From assembly GCA_022841345.1 (NCBI GenBank), contig JALHRR010000003.1:142776-206775 (forward strand): a DNA stretch of 64,000 bases. The letters run 5' to 3'. A program made the position numbers and the translations under genes. Of the stretch, positions 36,606 through 44,927 are shown in pieces. Every line of letters begins with the position of its first letter. The first letter of the stretch is position 1. The stretch comes from Saprospiraceae bacterium (GTDB taxonomy: Bacteria > Bacteroidota > Bacteroidia > Chitinophagales > Saprospiraceae). The notes under the pieces were generated by a model. That model saw only the letters and a list, made by a program, of their open reading frames with translations. It ran no database searches and had not been told where the DNA came from.

Positions 36606-36762
36606 TGGAATTTAAAATTTCTGACAACAAAGATAGTGCTTAGTAAAGTGGCAAGAGGCAACTTTTGAAAATGATATAGTGTTACATCCATTGACTGAAG
36701 AAATCTTGTATAAATTTGATCTGAATATCCACTGTGTTTGAATTACTAAATCAATACATCAC

Positions 36763-37164
36763 ATGAAATCTGCCTTTTTAATGATCATTTCCAGTCTGTT
36801 TCTGATGGCATCCTCCTGCCATAAGCACGGCCCTGATGACGAAAACAACGTAGTTACGATAACTGTCAATAAACCTTCCGCAGGCCAGAATGTCAATGTA
36901 TCCAATATCAATATTGAGATTGTCTATGCTGCAACAAGCCTCACACACGATATCGAAATCCGCATCTATCCCAAAAATGAGCCTTCTGAAATATTGTATT
37001 CTCACACGGAGCATCTCCACAGAAAAAATGCAACAGTCACTAAATCTGCTTCCATCACTGGTTATCCGGCAGGTACTGAATTTGTCCTTGAGACAAGTGC
37101 ATGTATAGATCTGAATTGTGAATTACCAAAAGCTACCAAATCGGTTAATTTCTTTCAGATGTAA
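36763..37164 (+). CDS. Small lipoprotein, unknown function
   Basis: This 133-residue predicted lipoprotein has the signal peptide KSAFLMIISSLFLMASSC, with lipidated Cys19 followed by HKHGPDDENN. The mature part is beta-rich and alternates hydrophobic/polar like an Ig- or FN3-type sandwich (VVTITVNKPSAGQNVNVSNINIEIVY ... HDIEIRIYPKNEPSEILYSHTEHLHRKNATVTKSASI). Two further cysteines (ACIDLNCEL) may form a disulfide. His/Asp-rich patches could bind metal, and a CDF transporter lies next to it, but that link is speculation. I do not recognise the family. Confidence 0.75.
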   Translation: MKSAFLMIISSLFLMASSCHKHGPDDENNVVTITVNKPSAGQNVNVSNINIEIVYAATSLTHDIEIRIYPKNEPSEILYSHTEHLHRKNATVTKSASITGYPAGTEFVLETSACIDLNCELPKATKSVNFFQM

Positions 37165-37502
37165 TTTTGACTCAAGGAAACTTTGAAAAGTTTAATAGGA
37201 GATTACTAAAAGCCTCTTAAAGTATCGTGAGTTCGCCGGATTCTGTGACTACTGATTTTGTCATTATTTTTGCCTGAAAGAAGACAAAAATAACGCCAAA
37301 ACTGAGATTTGTGATTTCTATACCCGGGACTACATCCCGGGTTACAAAGATTTTGCCACTCTGGGGCAATTATTTCCTCTAATTCAGAATTTGAGTTTGA
37401 ATATTGAACTCAAGTTATAGTATGATTCCGATGTTTTTAATAGTGTCTTTTAGTGTCCTTTGTGGATAGCATGTTGCTTTAAATCTGGTGAGGCAATAAA
37501 AA
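37165..37502. repeat. Intergenic region with a double-hairpin repeat
   Basis: ACCCGGGA-CTACA-TCCCGGGT at 37322-37342 is a strong hairpin. It is followed by GTTACAAAGA and a second small stem, TTGCC...GGCAA (37353-37369). From memory this pairing (CCGGG hairpin, then TACAAAGATTTxGCC) recurs in Bacteroidota intergenic regions. Nearby, TAGTGTCTTTTAGTGTCCTTTG at about 37441 resembles TTCGTGTCTTTTAGTGGA near 41489. No gene is seen. Confidence 0.4.
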
Positions 37503-37524
37503 AAAGCCCGGCTAGCCGGGCTTT
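37503..37524 (-). terminator. Perfect-palindrome terminator, T-tract on the minus strand
   Basis: AAAGCCCGGCT/AGCCGGGCTTT forms a 22-bp perfect palindrome. On the minus strand it is followed by a run of seven or more T, whereas on the plus strand the run is interrupted. It therefore ends a leftward transcript, which matches the small minus-strand gene just upstream at 37574-37669. Confidence 0.75.
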
Positions 37525-37573
37525 CAAAACAAGTGGTCCTTAAAAACAAATTACTGAACCTCCTTCAGGAACT

Positions 37574-37669
37574 TCAGAAATTTCTGTGCATTGCCAGTCT
37601 GAATTTTTGTACTTGTTTAATCAAAAAAACTAATAATAAGATCGCGGTATAGATAAACGTTGCTGTCAT
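37574..37669 (-). CDS. Probable 31-residue single-pass membrane peptide
   Basis: ATG at 37669 opens a 31-codon frame ending in TGA at 37574. The product has a short polar start (MTATFIY), one hydrophobic helix (TAILLLVFLI), then a basic amphipathic tail rich in Lys, Gln, Arg and His ending in Asn-Phe. A strong leftward terminator follows 50 bp downstream. The combination of helix plus basic tail is seen in small membrane proteins and in type I toxins such as Ldr or TisB. No antisense RNA is evident and no homologue is known to me. The transcript could instead be a non-coding RNA. Confidence 0.45.
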   Translation of the reverse strand: MTATFIYTAILLLVFLIKQVQKFRLAMHRNF

Positions 37670-37744
37670 TTCTCTTTAGTTTTGAGTTACTATTTACATA
37701 GACAGGATTTTTTTTAAAAAGGGTTGGGTCGCAATGAAAATAAA

Positions 37745-38524
37745 ATGGAAAATAGTGAAATAAAAGCATTTCTGGACCATTGGGTCAGCCGTATGAATCA
37801 GCCCGAATTCATTGATAATGATCCCATTAGCATACCTCATAGCTATGAAAAAAAACAGGATAAAGAAATTGCAGCTTTTTTTGCAGCTGTCTTTGCCTGG
37901 GGACAAAGAATCACTATCATCAATAAAACCAGAGAATTATTGACCCTGATGGATAATGCACCGCATGAATTCATTCTCGGGCACCAGGAGTCTGATCTGA
38001 AGAGATTCCTGAATTTTAAACACAGAACTTTTCAGGCGACAGATACGCTTCACTTTCTGTCATTCCTTCAATCACATTATTCCCGGCACAATTCGCTGGA
38101 AGATGCTTTTCTTGAGAATGGCGTGTTTGGCAATGCAGCAAAAGCATTAAGCAGATTTCATCAATATTTCTTTAGCGATGAGTGGTCACCCAAACGGACC
38201 AGAAAACATATCCCCAATCCGGAGACTAAATCTACCTGCAAAAGAATGAATATGTTTTTGCGATGGATGGTACGTAAAGATGATGCCGGGGTAGATTTCG
38301 GTATCTGGAAAAGAATTCCTGTTTCATCGTTGCTAATGCCCCTTGATGTTCATGTGGAGAATACTTCCCGCGCATTAGGAATATTGACCAGAAAGCAACG
38401 AGACTGGCAAGCTGTGGAAGAATTAACTGCTAAATTGAGAGCATTTGATCCGGAAGATCCTGTGAAATATGATTTTGCCCTTTTTGGCCTGGGAATACAT
38501 CAGCGGTCTAACATTTTTCCGTAA
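37745..38524 (+). CDS. TIGR02757 family protein (DUF2400)
   Basis: This 259-residue protein is taken from ATG 37745; an upstream in-frame TTG at 37724 is less likely. Family landmarks are HWVSRMNQPEFIDNDPISIPHSY, AAFFAAVFAWGQRITIINKT, FNFKHRTFQATD, RMNMFLRWMVRKDDAGVDFGIWKRIP, LMPLDVHVENTSRALGILTRKQRDW and the C-terminal DPEDPVKYDFALFGLGI. The late VDF-IW / PLDVH / D-P-V-K-Y-DFALFG pattern is similar to helix-hairpin-helix DNA glycosylases, but no activity is established. The gene is followed by intergenic repeats and is monocistronic. Confidence 0.9.
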   Translation: MENSEIKAFLDHWVSRMNQPEFIDNDPISIPHSYEKKQDKEIAAFFAAVFAWGQRITIINKTRELLTLMDNAPHEFILGHQESDLKRFLNFKHRTFQATDTLHFLSFLQSHYSRHNSLEDAFLENGVFGNAAKALSRFHQYFFSDEWSPKRTRKHIPNPETKSTCKRMNMFLRWMVRKDDAGVDFGIWKRIPVSSLLMPLDVHVENTSRALGILTRKQRDWQAVEELTAKLRAFDPEDPVKYDFALFGLGIHQRSNIFP

Positions 38525-39118
38525 GCAAGGTCTGTTGTATGAGGGAGACGCAATGCAGTGCGTCTCTACATTGGTGTGCTCCCGGCTGTTTGCTCCTCAA
38601 CCTCTTAACGCCTTATCGAACCACACCCAAACTCTCAACTCAAAACCCACACTTCGATTAACCGCTTCACCGATTCACCGATTCCCGGCTTCTACTCTAA
38701 GTTTTTACTATTTTTTACGGAGATATAGTCGAAGCGAAGTGATGTCTTATTGCGCCTGCGGCTTAGAAGGTGATGTTTTTTCAGAGAGCAAGCTCTGAAA
38801 AAGTGATGTCTCAGAACAAATGGGCTGCAAAGCAGTCCATTTGTTCTGAGGTGATGGCTAGGGCCAAGAAGAAGTATGCAGCTTATTCCGGTTTAACCGG
38901 CTGTTAACTAACCTCCTAACCTTCTCACCTCCTAAACACTTATGCTCTTAACGATTAACCGCATAGCCGATTATTAACCGATCCCCGGCTGTTTTCGCAT
39001 CAACGCCTCAACCTCTCAACGCCTTAACGCCTTAACGAACCACACCTAAAACTCTCAACTCAAAACCCACACCTCGAATACCCGATTCACCAATTAACCG
39101 GTACGCGGCTGTTCATGA
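38525..39118. repeat. Composite repeat: palindrome, microrepeats and hairpin array D
   Basis: GAGACGCA...TGCGTCTC (38545-38566) is a palindromic unit. Microrepeats follow, then a GTGATG array with units at 38739, 38770, 38803 and 38851. The hairpin at 38776-38802 is identical in design to array B. The hairpin at 38809-38850 pairs CTCAGAACAAAT with ATTTGTTCTGAG, where array B has CTCCGACCAAAT/ATTTGGTCGGAG, so base changes are compensated. After the array come GCTAGGGC, TTATTCCGG and more AACCGATTATTAACCGAT and CCTTAACGCC units. These run up to the stop codon of the DUF4783 gene. Confidence 0.75.
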
Positions 39119-39508
39119 TTACCCTTTATCGAATCGTATCTCCTGAATCACATTCTTGGCGCCACTTTGTTTGACAAATATGTACACTCTGAATGAGCCG
39201 GAACTTGTCGTGAGGCTACCAATAGTATATTTGGAGTCTTTGCCTTTTGAACTTCCCTGATGCATTTCCTTGAAATCTGTAGGTCTGTTATTGCTGAAAA
39301 ATTTGCTGATCATAGCAATGGCTTCCTTCTTACTGTAGATCATTTGATCTTCAAGGATACAAACCTCCACTGGGTCATCCATGTGTCTGCCTAAGGCATT
39401 TGCATCACCGGATTTAATGGCAGTAAAAATATCACTCATCTGAGCCTGTATTCCTGAAACAGCTATCAGGCTGAAGAAAAATATAATGGCGGAAGTTTTC
39501 ATTTTCAT
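39119..39508 (-). CDS. DUF4783 family exported protein
   Basis: This 129-residue protein has a signal peptide (KTSAIIFFFSLIAVSGIQAQ) and a small NTF2-like domain: SDIFTAIKSGDANALGRHMDDPVEVCI, then YSKKEAIAMISKFFSNNRPTDFKEMHQGSSKGKDSKYTIGSL, and a closing strand RVYIFVKQSGAKNVIQEIRFDKG. This matches the Bacteroidota DUF4783 family, whose function is unknown. The stop codon is a few bases from a CGGCTGTTCA microrepeat. The gene diverges from gpmI across about 180 bp. Confidence 0.88.
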   Translation of the reverse strand: MKMKTSAIIFFFSLIAVSGIQAQMSDIFTAIKSGDANALGRHMDDPVEVCILEDQMIYSKKEAIAMISKFFSNNRPTDFKEMHQGSSKGKDSKYTIGSLTTSSGSFRVYIFVKQSGAKNVIQEIRFDKG

Positions 39509-39686
39509 TTATTTAATTAGTTCAAAACCAACACTAAATATACGTACCGGAATAAATAAAGTTATGGTCCTGGGGTTAAACATACATTAAATTACGGGCA
39601 GAATAGCCTGGCTCATCAAATGATCGGCCTACTTCTCCACGTATCTCATCTGTAATACCTAATTTCGCGACCTAACGTTTGTTTTT

Positions 39687-41225
39687 ATGAATACGCAAAA
39701 ATCATTCCTGATTATTTTAGATGGTTGGGGAATCTATCCCGATCCGGATGTCAGTGCTATCAAAAGAGCCCACACCCCTTATTTTAATCAGCTGAATCTG
39801 GATTATCCGCACAGTACACTGACAACTTTCGGCATGGATGTAGGGTTGCCGGAAGGACAGATGGGCAATTCTGAAGTAGGTCATATGAATCTGGGAGCCG
39901 GCAAGGTGGTTTACCAGGAACTTGCCAGAATTCATAAAGCAGTAGAAGATCAGGAGTTACAAAACCATCCGCTTTTGCTGGAGGCACTGCATTATGCTAA
40001 AGAAAATAATCGCAAAGTGCACCTCCTGGGGCTTATTTCAGATGGTGGTGTACATTCTCATATCCGGCATTTGATTGCTCTTTGTGATACTTGTATCCAG
40101 CATAATATTCCAAATGTGTTCATTCATGCCATCACAGATGGGCGGGATACAGATCCAAAAGGAGGGATTCATTACCTTGAAATGGTCAATGATCATATCA
40201 AAAACTCAGGAATCAAATGGGGTTCTCTCATTGGAAGATATTATGCCATGGACAGAGATAATCGTTGGGAACGCATACAGCTGGCATACGATCTTCTGGT
40301 AAATGGAGCAGGGACAGGAACCCGGGATATTTTCCAGGCTTTAAGGCAAAGCTATTCCGAAAAAATCTCTGATGAATTTGTGCAACCTCACTTCATGATG
40401 AATGAAAATGGAAAAGCTGTGGCCAAAATTGAGGATGGAGATGTCGTGGTGTTTTTCAACTTCCGTACAGACAGACCCAGAGAACTTACATATGTGCTGA
40501 CACAGTCTTCAGTAGATACTTTTCCCTGCAATCCTCTGGATTTAAAGTTCGTGACTTTTGCCAGATATGATGAAACATTTAAGAACCAGATTGTCCTGTT
40601 TGAGAAAGATGATATCAAAGAAACGATTGGCGAAGTAGTTTCTAAACATGGTCTTACCCAGGTTAGAATTGCGGAAACTGAGAAATATCCGCATGTAACT
40701 TTTTTCTTCAATGGGGGCAGAGAAGCGAGATTTGAAGGGGAAGACAGAATTCTCATTCCATCTCCTAAAGTGGCAACTTATGATCTGCAACCTGAAATGA
40801 GTGCACCCGGAATAACGAAAGCTATAATGGAATATATGGTAACTCATCAACCGGACTTTATTTGCCTCAACTTTGCAAATGCAGATATGGTCGGTCATAC
40901 CGGCATAATGTCCGCTGCCGTGGCTGCAGTGGAAGCCGTAGATAAATGCTTGTCAGAAATGGTTCCTCTCGCCTTGGAATTGAATTACAATATGCTGATT
41001 ATCGCAGATCATGGCAATGCAGATTATATGGTCAATCCCGATGGCAGCCCCAATACGGCGCATTCGATGAATCCTGTCCCATGTATTCTGGTCTCAAAGG
41101 ATGCTGATAAATACACTATTGACAATGGAAAATTGGCTGATATAGCGCCTACATTGCTTACTTTAATGGGTGTCCCAATTCCGGAGGAGATGACTGGAAA
41201 TGTTTTAATTCAAGCTAAAGATTGA
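39687..41225 (+). CDS. gpmI: 2,3-bisphosphoglycerate-independent phosphoglycerate mutase
   Basis: This 512-residue glycolytic enzyme interconverts 3- and 2-phosphoglycerate with a two-manganese centre. The N-terminal LIILDGWG carries a metal Asp, and the phosphoserine nucleophile lies in QMGNSEVGHMNLGAG. Other motifs are HLLGLISDGGVHSH, HAITDGRDTDPKGG, GRYYAMDRDNRWER, FFNFRTDRPRELT, FFNGGREARFEGEDR, CLNFANADMVGHTG and LIIADHGNADYM near the C-terminus. The length is typical. It stands alone, with no terminator recognisable directly downstream. Confidence 0.98.
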   Translation: MNTQKSFLIILDGWGIYPDPDVSAIKRAHTPYFNQLNLDYPHSTLTTFGMDVGLPEGQMGNSEVGHMNLGAGKVVYQELARIHKAVEDQELQNHPLLLEALHYAKENNRKVHLLGLISDGGVHSHIRHLIALCDTCIQHNIPNVFIHAITDGRDTDPKGGIHYLEMVNDHIKNSGIKWGSLIGRYYAMDRDNRWERIQLAYDLLVNGAGTGTRDIFQALRQSYSEKISDEFVQPHFMMNENGKAVAKIEDGDVVVFFNFRTDRPRELTYVLTQSSVDTFPCNPLDLKFVTFARYDETFKNQIVLFEKDDIKETIGEVVSKHGLTQVRIAETEKYPHVTFFFNGGREARFEGEDRILIPSPKVATYDLQPEMSAPGITKAIMEYMVTHQPDFICLNFANADMVGHTGIMSAAVAAVEAVDKCLSEMVPLALELNYNMLIIADHGNADYMVNPDGSPNTAHSMNPVPCILVSKDADKYTIDNGKLADIAPTLLTLMGVPIPEEMTGNVLIQAKD

Positions 41226-41552
41226 TATTCCCGAATGCGCTGGACACTTTTGCATGATGCTGGTTTGCAGAAATTGAGGTGGAAGATTGAAAAGATTGAC
41301 AAAATAAATTAGAGATAATCTTTTAACCCTGGTGTAAATACGTGCTCACTCACTCTCGCACAAAAAAGAAATAAGCCTTTGGTGAGATTGAAATTCCCTT
41401 GATAAGGTTTTAACTTCCACGAAATAAATAAAAGGCCACAAATAAAAATTACCAATTTTTCGGGTTCATTCATTTGAAACCATTCGTGTAATTTCGTGTC
41501 TTTTAGTGGATAAAATTAGATTTATTGGCTACCAGAACTTCTGACAATTTCA
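41226..41552. other. Intergenic, no gene seen
   Basis: This is an AT-rich spacer between gpmI and the convergent barrel gene. It contains TTCGTGTAATTTCGTGTC with TTTTAGTGGA at about 41483-41511. A similar motif (TAGTGTCTTTTAGTGTCC) occurs near 37441, and similar short repeats are familiar from Bacteroidota intergenic DNA. No open frame worth calling is seen. Confidence 0.4.
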
Positions 41553-42440
41553 TCAGAAAGAAAAACCAATAGAAGCCTGAAAAGTAAGGTTAGTTCTTTT
41601 GTCCTCACTTAAAACAGCTTTGTTGTCGGGGCCAGGAGCACTGTATTGCAATTTCATATTATTATTGACCAAATTGGTCAATCCATATTGGGCCCGCAAT
41701 CCCAGGTACAAGCCCTGATTGAGATATAGCGAAAATCCTCCGATAAGGCCAAAATCAAAGACTTTATACAAATTTCCATCCCGGGTTTCATTTTCAGTGT
41801 AGGCTCCTAATATAGTTGGTAATTGATATTGCTGGGCAGCAATCGGAATATTGATGAAATCACCCGTAAGTGGTATAGTATAATCCAGCAATTGATCCTT
41901 AATATAATTGTGATTGAGCTGAACAGTGAATTCATTGACCAGAGGGTTGGTTCCGGAAAATGTCAAATCTCCGCTCCCTTTTGAACCCACTAAAAAAGAA
42001 CCATAAACACCCCCGCTTACCTCAAGTCCTTTCGTAATTTTTGCATAAGCATACAATGGAATGTCAATATGAGTCTGCGATACAGTAATATTTGACTTTC
42101 TATTGCCAATTGAAGTCACACTTGCGCCCTGAATGTTGCGAAATACAAAGAAAGAAGGGCCATCATAATTAATTGTCGCCCCCTTTTGTGAGTAATTTCC
42201 TTCCACGCCAATTCCATATTTCTTCAAGTAATCAAAATGGTATCTGGCTCCAACACCGATATGAAAGCCTGTTGTATAGCCCAATTTTTCATAATCGGTA
42301 TCAGCAGATCCTTCTACAGGATCGCTCATCGTCCCAAAATTGAGTCCAGCCCTGAAGATACTTCCAAAGCCCTGAGCATCTATTTGGTTGGCGCCTAAAA
42401 AAAGTAGAAAGATGAAGAGTGTGTTGATCAGTTTTTGCAT
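41553..42440 (-). CDS. Outer-membrane beta-barrel protein (PorT/OMP_b-brl type)
   Basis: This 295-residue protein is taken from the ATG that opens a signal peptide (QKLINTLFIFLLFLGANQIDAQ). The open frame continues 54 codons upstream but without plausible protein character. The mature part alternates amphipathic strands separated by short turns: FRAGLNFGTMSDP, GYTTGFHIGVGARYHFDYL, YGIGVEGNYSQKGATI, IDIPLYAYAKITKGLEVSGGVYGSFLVG, FDFGLIGGFSLYLNQGLYLGLRAQYGLTNL, and a final strand LTFQASIGFSF ending in Phe, as barrels usually do. No specific cargo can be inferred. Confidence 0.85.
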   Translation of the reverse strand: MQKLINTLFIFLLFLGANQIDAQGFGSIFRAGLNFGTMSDPVEGSADTDYEKLGYTTGFHIGVGARYHFDYLKKYGIGVEGNYSQKGATINYDGPSFFVFRNIQGASVTSIGNRKSNITVSQTHIDIPLYAYAKITKGLEVSGGVYGSFLVGSKGSGDLTFSGTNPLVNEFTVQLNHNYIKDQLLDYTIPLTGDFINIPIAAQQYQLPTILGAYTENETRDGNLYKVFDFGLIGGFSLYLNQGLYLGLRAQYGLTNLVNNNMKLQYSAPGPDNKAVLSEDKRTNLTFQASIGFSF

Positions 42441-42658
42441 AATATTTTCCTTTGTGTTGTCTCTAAATGATTTTTCAAATTGTACCTGAGCAATGATCCT
42501 TATAATTGAGATATGGCTTATGGTCCATTTATTGAAAAGCCAAAGATAAAACGAATCAGGGACAATGAAAGTGTCTTCATGCGGTTTGCTTAACCATCTC
42601 AAGAGCTCTCCTGTTTACTAAGGGTTTTTCCAACACACATTCTTTAGGCTGTTTATAG

Positions 42659-42666
42659 TACATTTG
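42659..42666 (+). promoter_or_regulatory. Candidate -7 element (TACATTTG) of trmB
   Basis: TACATTTG matches TAnnTTTG and lies 35 bp before the trmB ATG. No clear -33 TTTG is present. Confidence 0.45.
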
Positions 42667-42701
42667 CACCCTCAAATTGACCAGCATCAGAATTACTATT
42701 C

Positions 42702-43397
42702 ATGGGAAGGAAGAACAAACTGCAAAAATTCCAGGACCTGAAGGCATATCCCAATGTCATCGAAAATCCTGAATATGAGTCGAATCAGCTTTTTATCAAT
42801 GAGGATGTTGAAATTGATTTAAGTGAAAACTGGGCCCAAATTCATTTTGGAAATGACAAGCCGGTGATCTTAGAACTGGCTTGCGGCAGGGGAGAATACA
42901 CACTTCAGCTGGGAAGATATTTTCCTGAAAAAAACTTTATTGGTATAGATGTAAAAGGTGCGAGAATCTGGCAGGGAGCCACGATTGCACTGGACGAAAA
43001 TCTCAGCAATGTAGCATTCCTCCGAAGCAGAATTGAAAAGCTTGGAATTTATTTTCGCAAAGGAGATATTTCTGAGATCTGGATAACCTTTCCCGACCCA
43101 TTTCTTAATCCAACCCAGGCCAAACATCGGCTGACTTCTCCCCATTTCCTGGAGATTTATAAACAAATTATGGTTCCAAACGGAATCATTAACCTCAAAA
43201 CCGATGATGATCTTTTATTTGCCTATACATTGAAAGTTGTGGAATCTGACCCTCATATAAACCTGCTGTATGCTGAAAATGATATCTACAGCAAACCTTT
43301 AATTGATCCAACGCTGGAGTTTAAGACCTATTATGAAGGGATGCACCTTGAGGAGGGTAAAAAGATCAAGTATGTGAAGTTTCAGTTGAAAGATTGA
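42702..43397 (+). CDS. trmB: tRNA (guanine-N7-)-methyltransferase
   Basis: This 231-residue SAM-dependent enzyme makes m7G46 in tRNA. Motifs: the N-terminal GRKNKLQKF and a FGNDKPVILELACGRGEYTLQLGR SAM-binding loop; NFIGIDVKGARIWQGA; RSRIEKLGIYF; then ISEIWITFPDPFLNPTQAKHRLTSPHFLEIY, which carries the family's FPDPxxKxxHxxxR-like substrate motif in a variant form (PNPTQAKHRLT). NLKTDDDLLFAYT follows. The gene is single and is followed by repeat-rich DNA. Confidence 0.94.
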   Translation: MGRKNKLQKFQDLKAYPNVIENPEYESNQLFINEDVEIDLSENWAQIHFGNDKPVILELACGRGEYTLQLGRYFPEKNFIGIDVKGARIWQGATIALDENLSNVAFLRSRIEKLGIYFRKGDISEIWITFPDPFLNPTQAKHRLTSPHFLEIYKQIMVPNGIINLKTDDDLLFAYTLKVVESDPHINLLYAENDIYSKPLIDPTLEFKTYYEGMHLEEGKKIKYVKFQLKD

Positions 43398-43855
43398 TGT
43401 GGGGGAGAGTGTGTTTTGTTTATGGGTGTGAGAAGATTGAGAGGATTGTTGAGTGAGTGAAAGTTGTGTGTTAGCGTGAGGGAAGATTGATAAGATTGTG
43501 AATTACAATTCAGCCTGTCTCTCTAAACAAACAGCCTGCTGAAGCACCCGGTTGATCGGTTAAGGGTTTAATCGAGGTGTGAGTTCAGGGAGTTGAGGTG
43601 GTGCAGGAAGATTAATAGGATTGAATAGTTTGATAGAGATTTTAAGGGATTCCTAAACTCCCCTACTAAACGACATATATAAACACTTTTGCAGAATGCT
43701 GATTTACAATGGCTTAAAAATTAAATAACGCATATTTATGCAGAAATTCTTGCATAATAACGGATGTTGTTTTGGCTGTTCAAAATCTGATCCCCAAAGC
43801 TTTGGGGGCTGACATCTGAAACCTGACATCTGAAATCTGAAATCTTGTATTAGTA
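43398..43855. repeat. G-rich microrepeat block and palindrome
   Basis: After trmB the plus strand carries microrepeats in G-rich orientation: GTGTGAGAAGATTGAGAGGATTG, AGTGAGTGAAAGTTGTGTG, and GATCGGTTAAGGGTTTAATC, the reverse complement of the GATTAAACCCTTAACCGATC blocks elsewhere. CCCCAAAGCTTTGGGG lies at 43792-43807. CTGACATCTGAAACCTGACA and related 8-9 bp tandem units follow. No gene is seen. Confidence 0.6.
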
Positions 43856-44467
43856 TTACCCCATCTCCTCCATCCAATTCTCCAAAAAATCATCCATTTC
43901 ATCGAAGGATTTAAGTCCCACCTTTTCCTCTTCAGCTCCGTGGAGAACCAATCCTAATTGCGGGCATTTGTGGAGGACAGTACCGATCTGAAGGAAATCT
44001 CCGGGTAAATCTGCATATACCGGAACCTTGGCTGCCAGTCCGTTGATCATCATTGCAATATTGTCGGTAATGGTTTCAATTTGTTGCAGATTCAATAAAA
44101 TACCATCCAACTCAAAGGAGTCTATTTCATTGGCTTCTTCCAGCAGGCGTTCCAGATGTGATTCATCCTTGCAAATAATTTCTGCAAAGCATTCCATATG
44201 GAGAAATGGATTGACCAAACTTAGATTTACTGATGGTAAAATAAGCCCGGTAAACGGAACCTGGCCAAGTAGCTCGGTTGCTTTCTCTGCATTCGGTGCC
44301 ACCAACAACAACCCCGGCCCTTCTATCCATTCCGCCATAGCAGTCATGGCATGCACTGAAAGTTCTCCATTTTCTCCTAAGGCATTAAAAGTTATAAATC
44401 GGGCGCCTCTTGCAGCAAAGTATCTGGCATCTGTTAGGTTTCGGATATCGTAAGCGAGTAAATTCAT
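43856..44467 (-). CDS. TrpF-like protein, probable pseudoenzyme
   Basis: This 203-residue protein resembles phosphoribosylanthranilate isomerase in overall pattern. It starts with a short strand then DIRNLTDARYFAARGARFITFNAL, comparable to the KICGIRNxEDAxxAxxxGAdxxGFIF start of TrpF, and ends with GLVLHGAEEEKVGLKSFDEMDDFLENW, comparable to TrpF's closing GLKDFDEL helix. The catalytic Cys of the KICG motif is absent (AYDI) and the usual late glycine-rich phosphate loop is not recognisable, so anthranilate isomerase activity is unlikely. No other trp gene is nearby. It diverges from an alkyltransferase-like gene. The assignment rests on pattern only. Confidence 0.55.
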   Translation of the reverse strand: MNLLAYDIRNLTDARYFAARGARFITFNALGENGELSVHAMTAMAEWIEGPGLLLVAPNAEKATELLGQVPFTGLILPSVNLSLVNPFLHMECFAEIICKDESHLERLLEEANEIDSFELDGILLNLQQIETITDNIAMMINGLAAKVPVYADLPGDFLQIGTVLHKCPQLGLVLHGAEEEKVGLKSFDEMDDFLENWMEEMG

Positions 44468-44588
44468 GGGCTTTTTATCTTTTTATGTGGACAACTGGCT
44501 CGAATAATAAAATTGCTTCCACATCCCAAAGGTAATTGCTTACTCCCGGATTGCTTTTATTTATCTTCATACTTTAAATTGCATTCTG

Positions 44589-44927
44589 ATGAAATCACCA
44601 CAAAAAGAAATTCCATACTTCGAATCAGTATATGAAGTAGTCCAATTGATTCCTTTTGGCCGGGCTGCCAGCTATGGTGATATTTCGAATTATCTCTCAC
44701 TTGGATCAGCCAGAATGGTCGGATGGGCGATGAATAAAAGCTTCTCGACCAAACATGTTCCTGCTCATAGAGTAGTCAATAGAAAAGGTGAACTTAGCGG
44801 CAGAACTCACTTTCCCACTCCGGATATGATGCAGGAATTGCTCGAAGGGGAAGGTATCAAAATCGAAGATCACCGAATTGTGGAATGGGAGAAAGTGCGC
44901 TGGGATCCATCGAGGGAATTGTTGTAA
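44589..44927 (+). CDS. Alkyltransferase-like protein (MGMT family without the active cysteine)
   Basis: This 112-residue protein matches the DNA-binding domain of O6-alkylguanine-DNA alkyltransferase: FESVYEVVQLIPFGRAASYGDISNYLSLGSARMVGWAMNKS with the helix-turn-helix and Arg finger (SARMVG), then VPAHRVVNRKGELSG. The normal acceptor motif PCHRV reads PAHRV, so methyl transfer is impossible. This identifies an ATL protein, which flags alkylated guanine and recruits nucleotide excision repair. The N-terminal MGMT domain is missing, as in other ATLs. The stop is followed within 10 bases by a GTGATG hairpin element. Confidence 0.9.
   Translation: MKSPQKEIPYFESVYEVVQLIPFGRAASYGDISNYLSLGSARMVGWAMNKSFSTKHVPAHRVVNRKGELSGRTHFPTPDMMQELLEGEGIKIEDHRIVEWEKVRWDPSRELL

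Noticed and set aside
42441..42602. 54-codon upstream extension of the outer-membrane barrel gene
   Set aside because: The signal peptide begins at the ATG at 42440. Sequence upstream of it lacks protein-like character and would block export.
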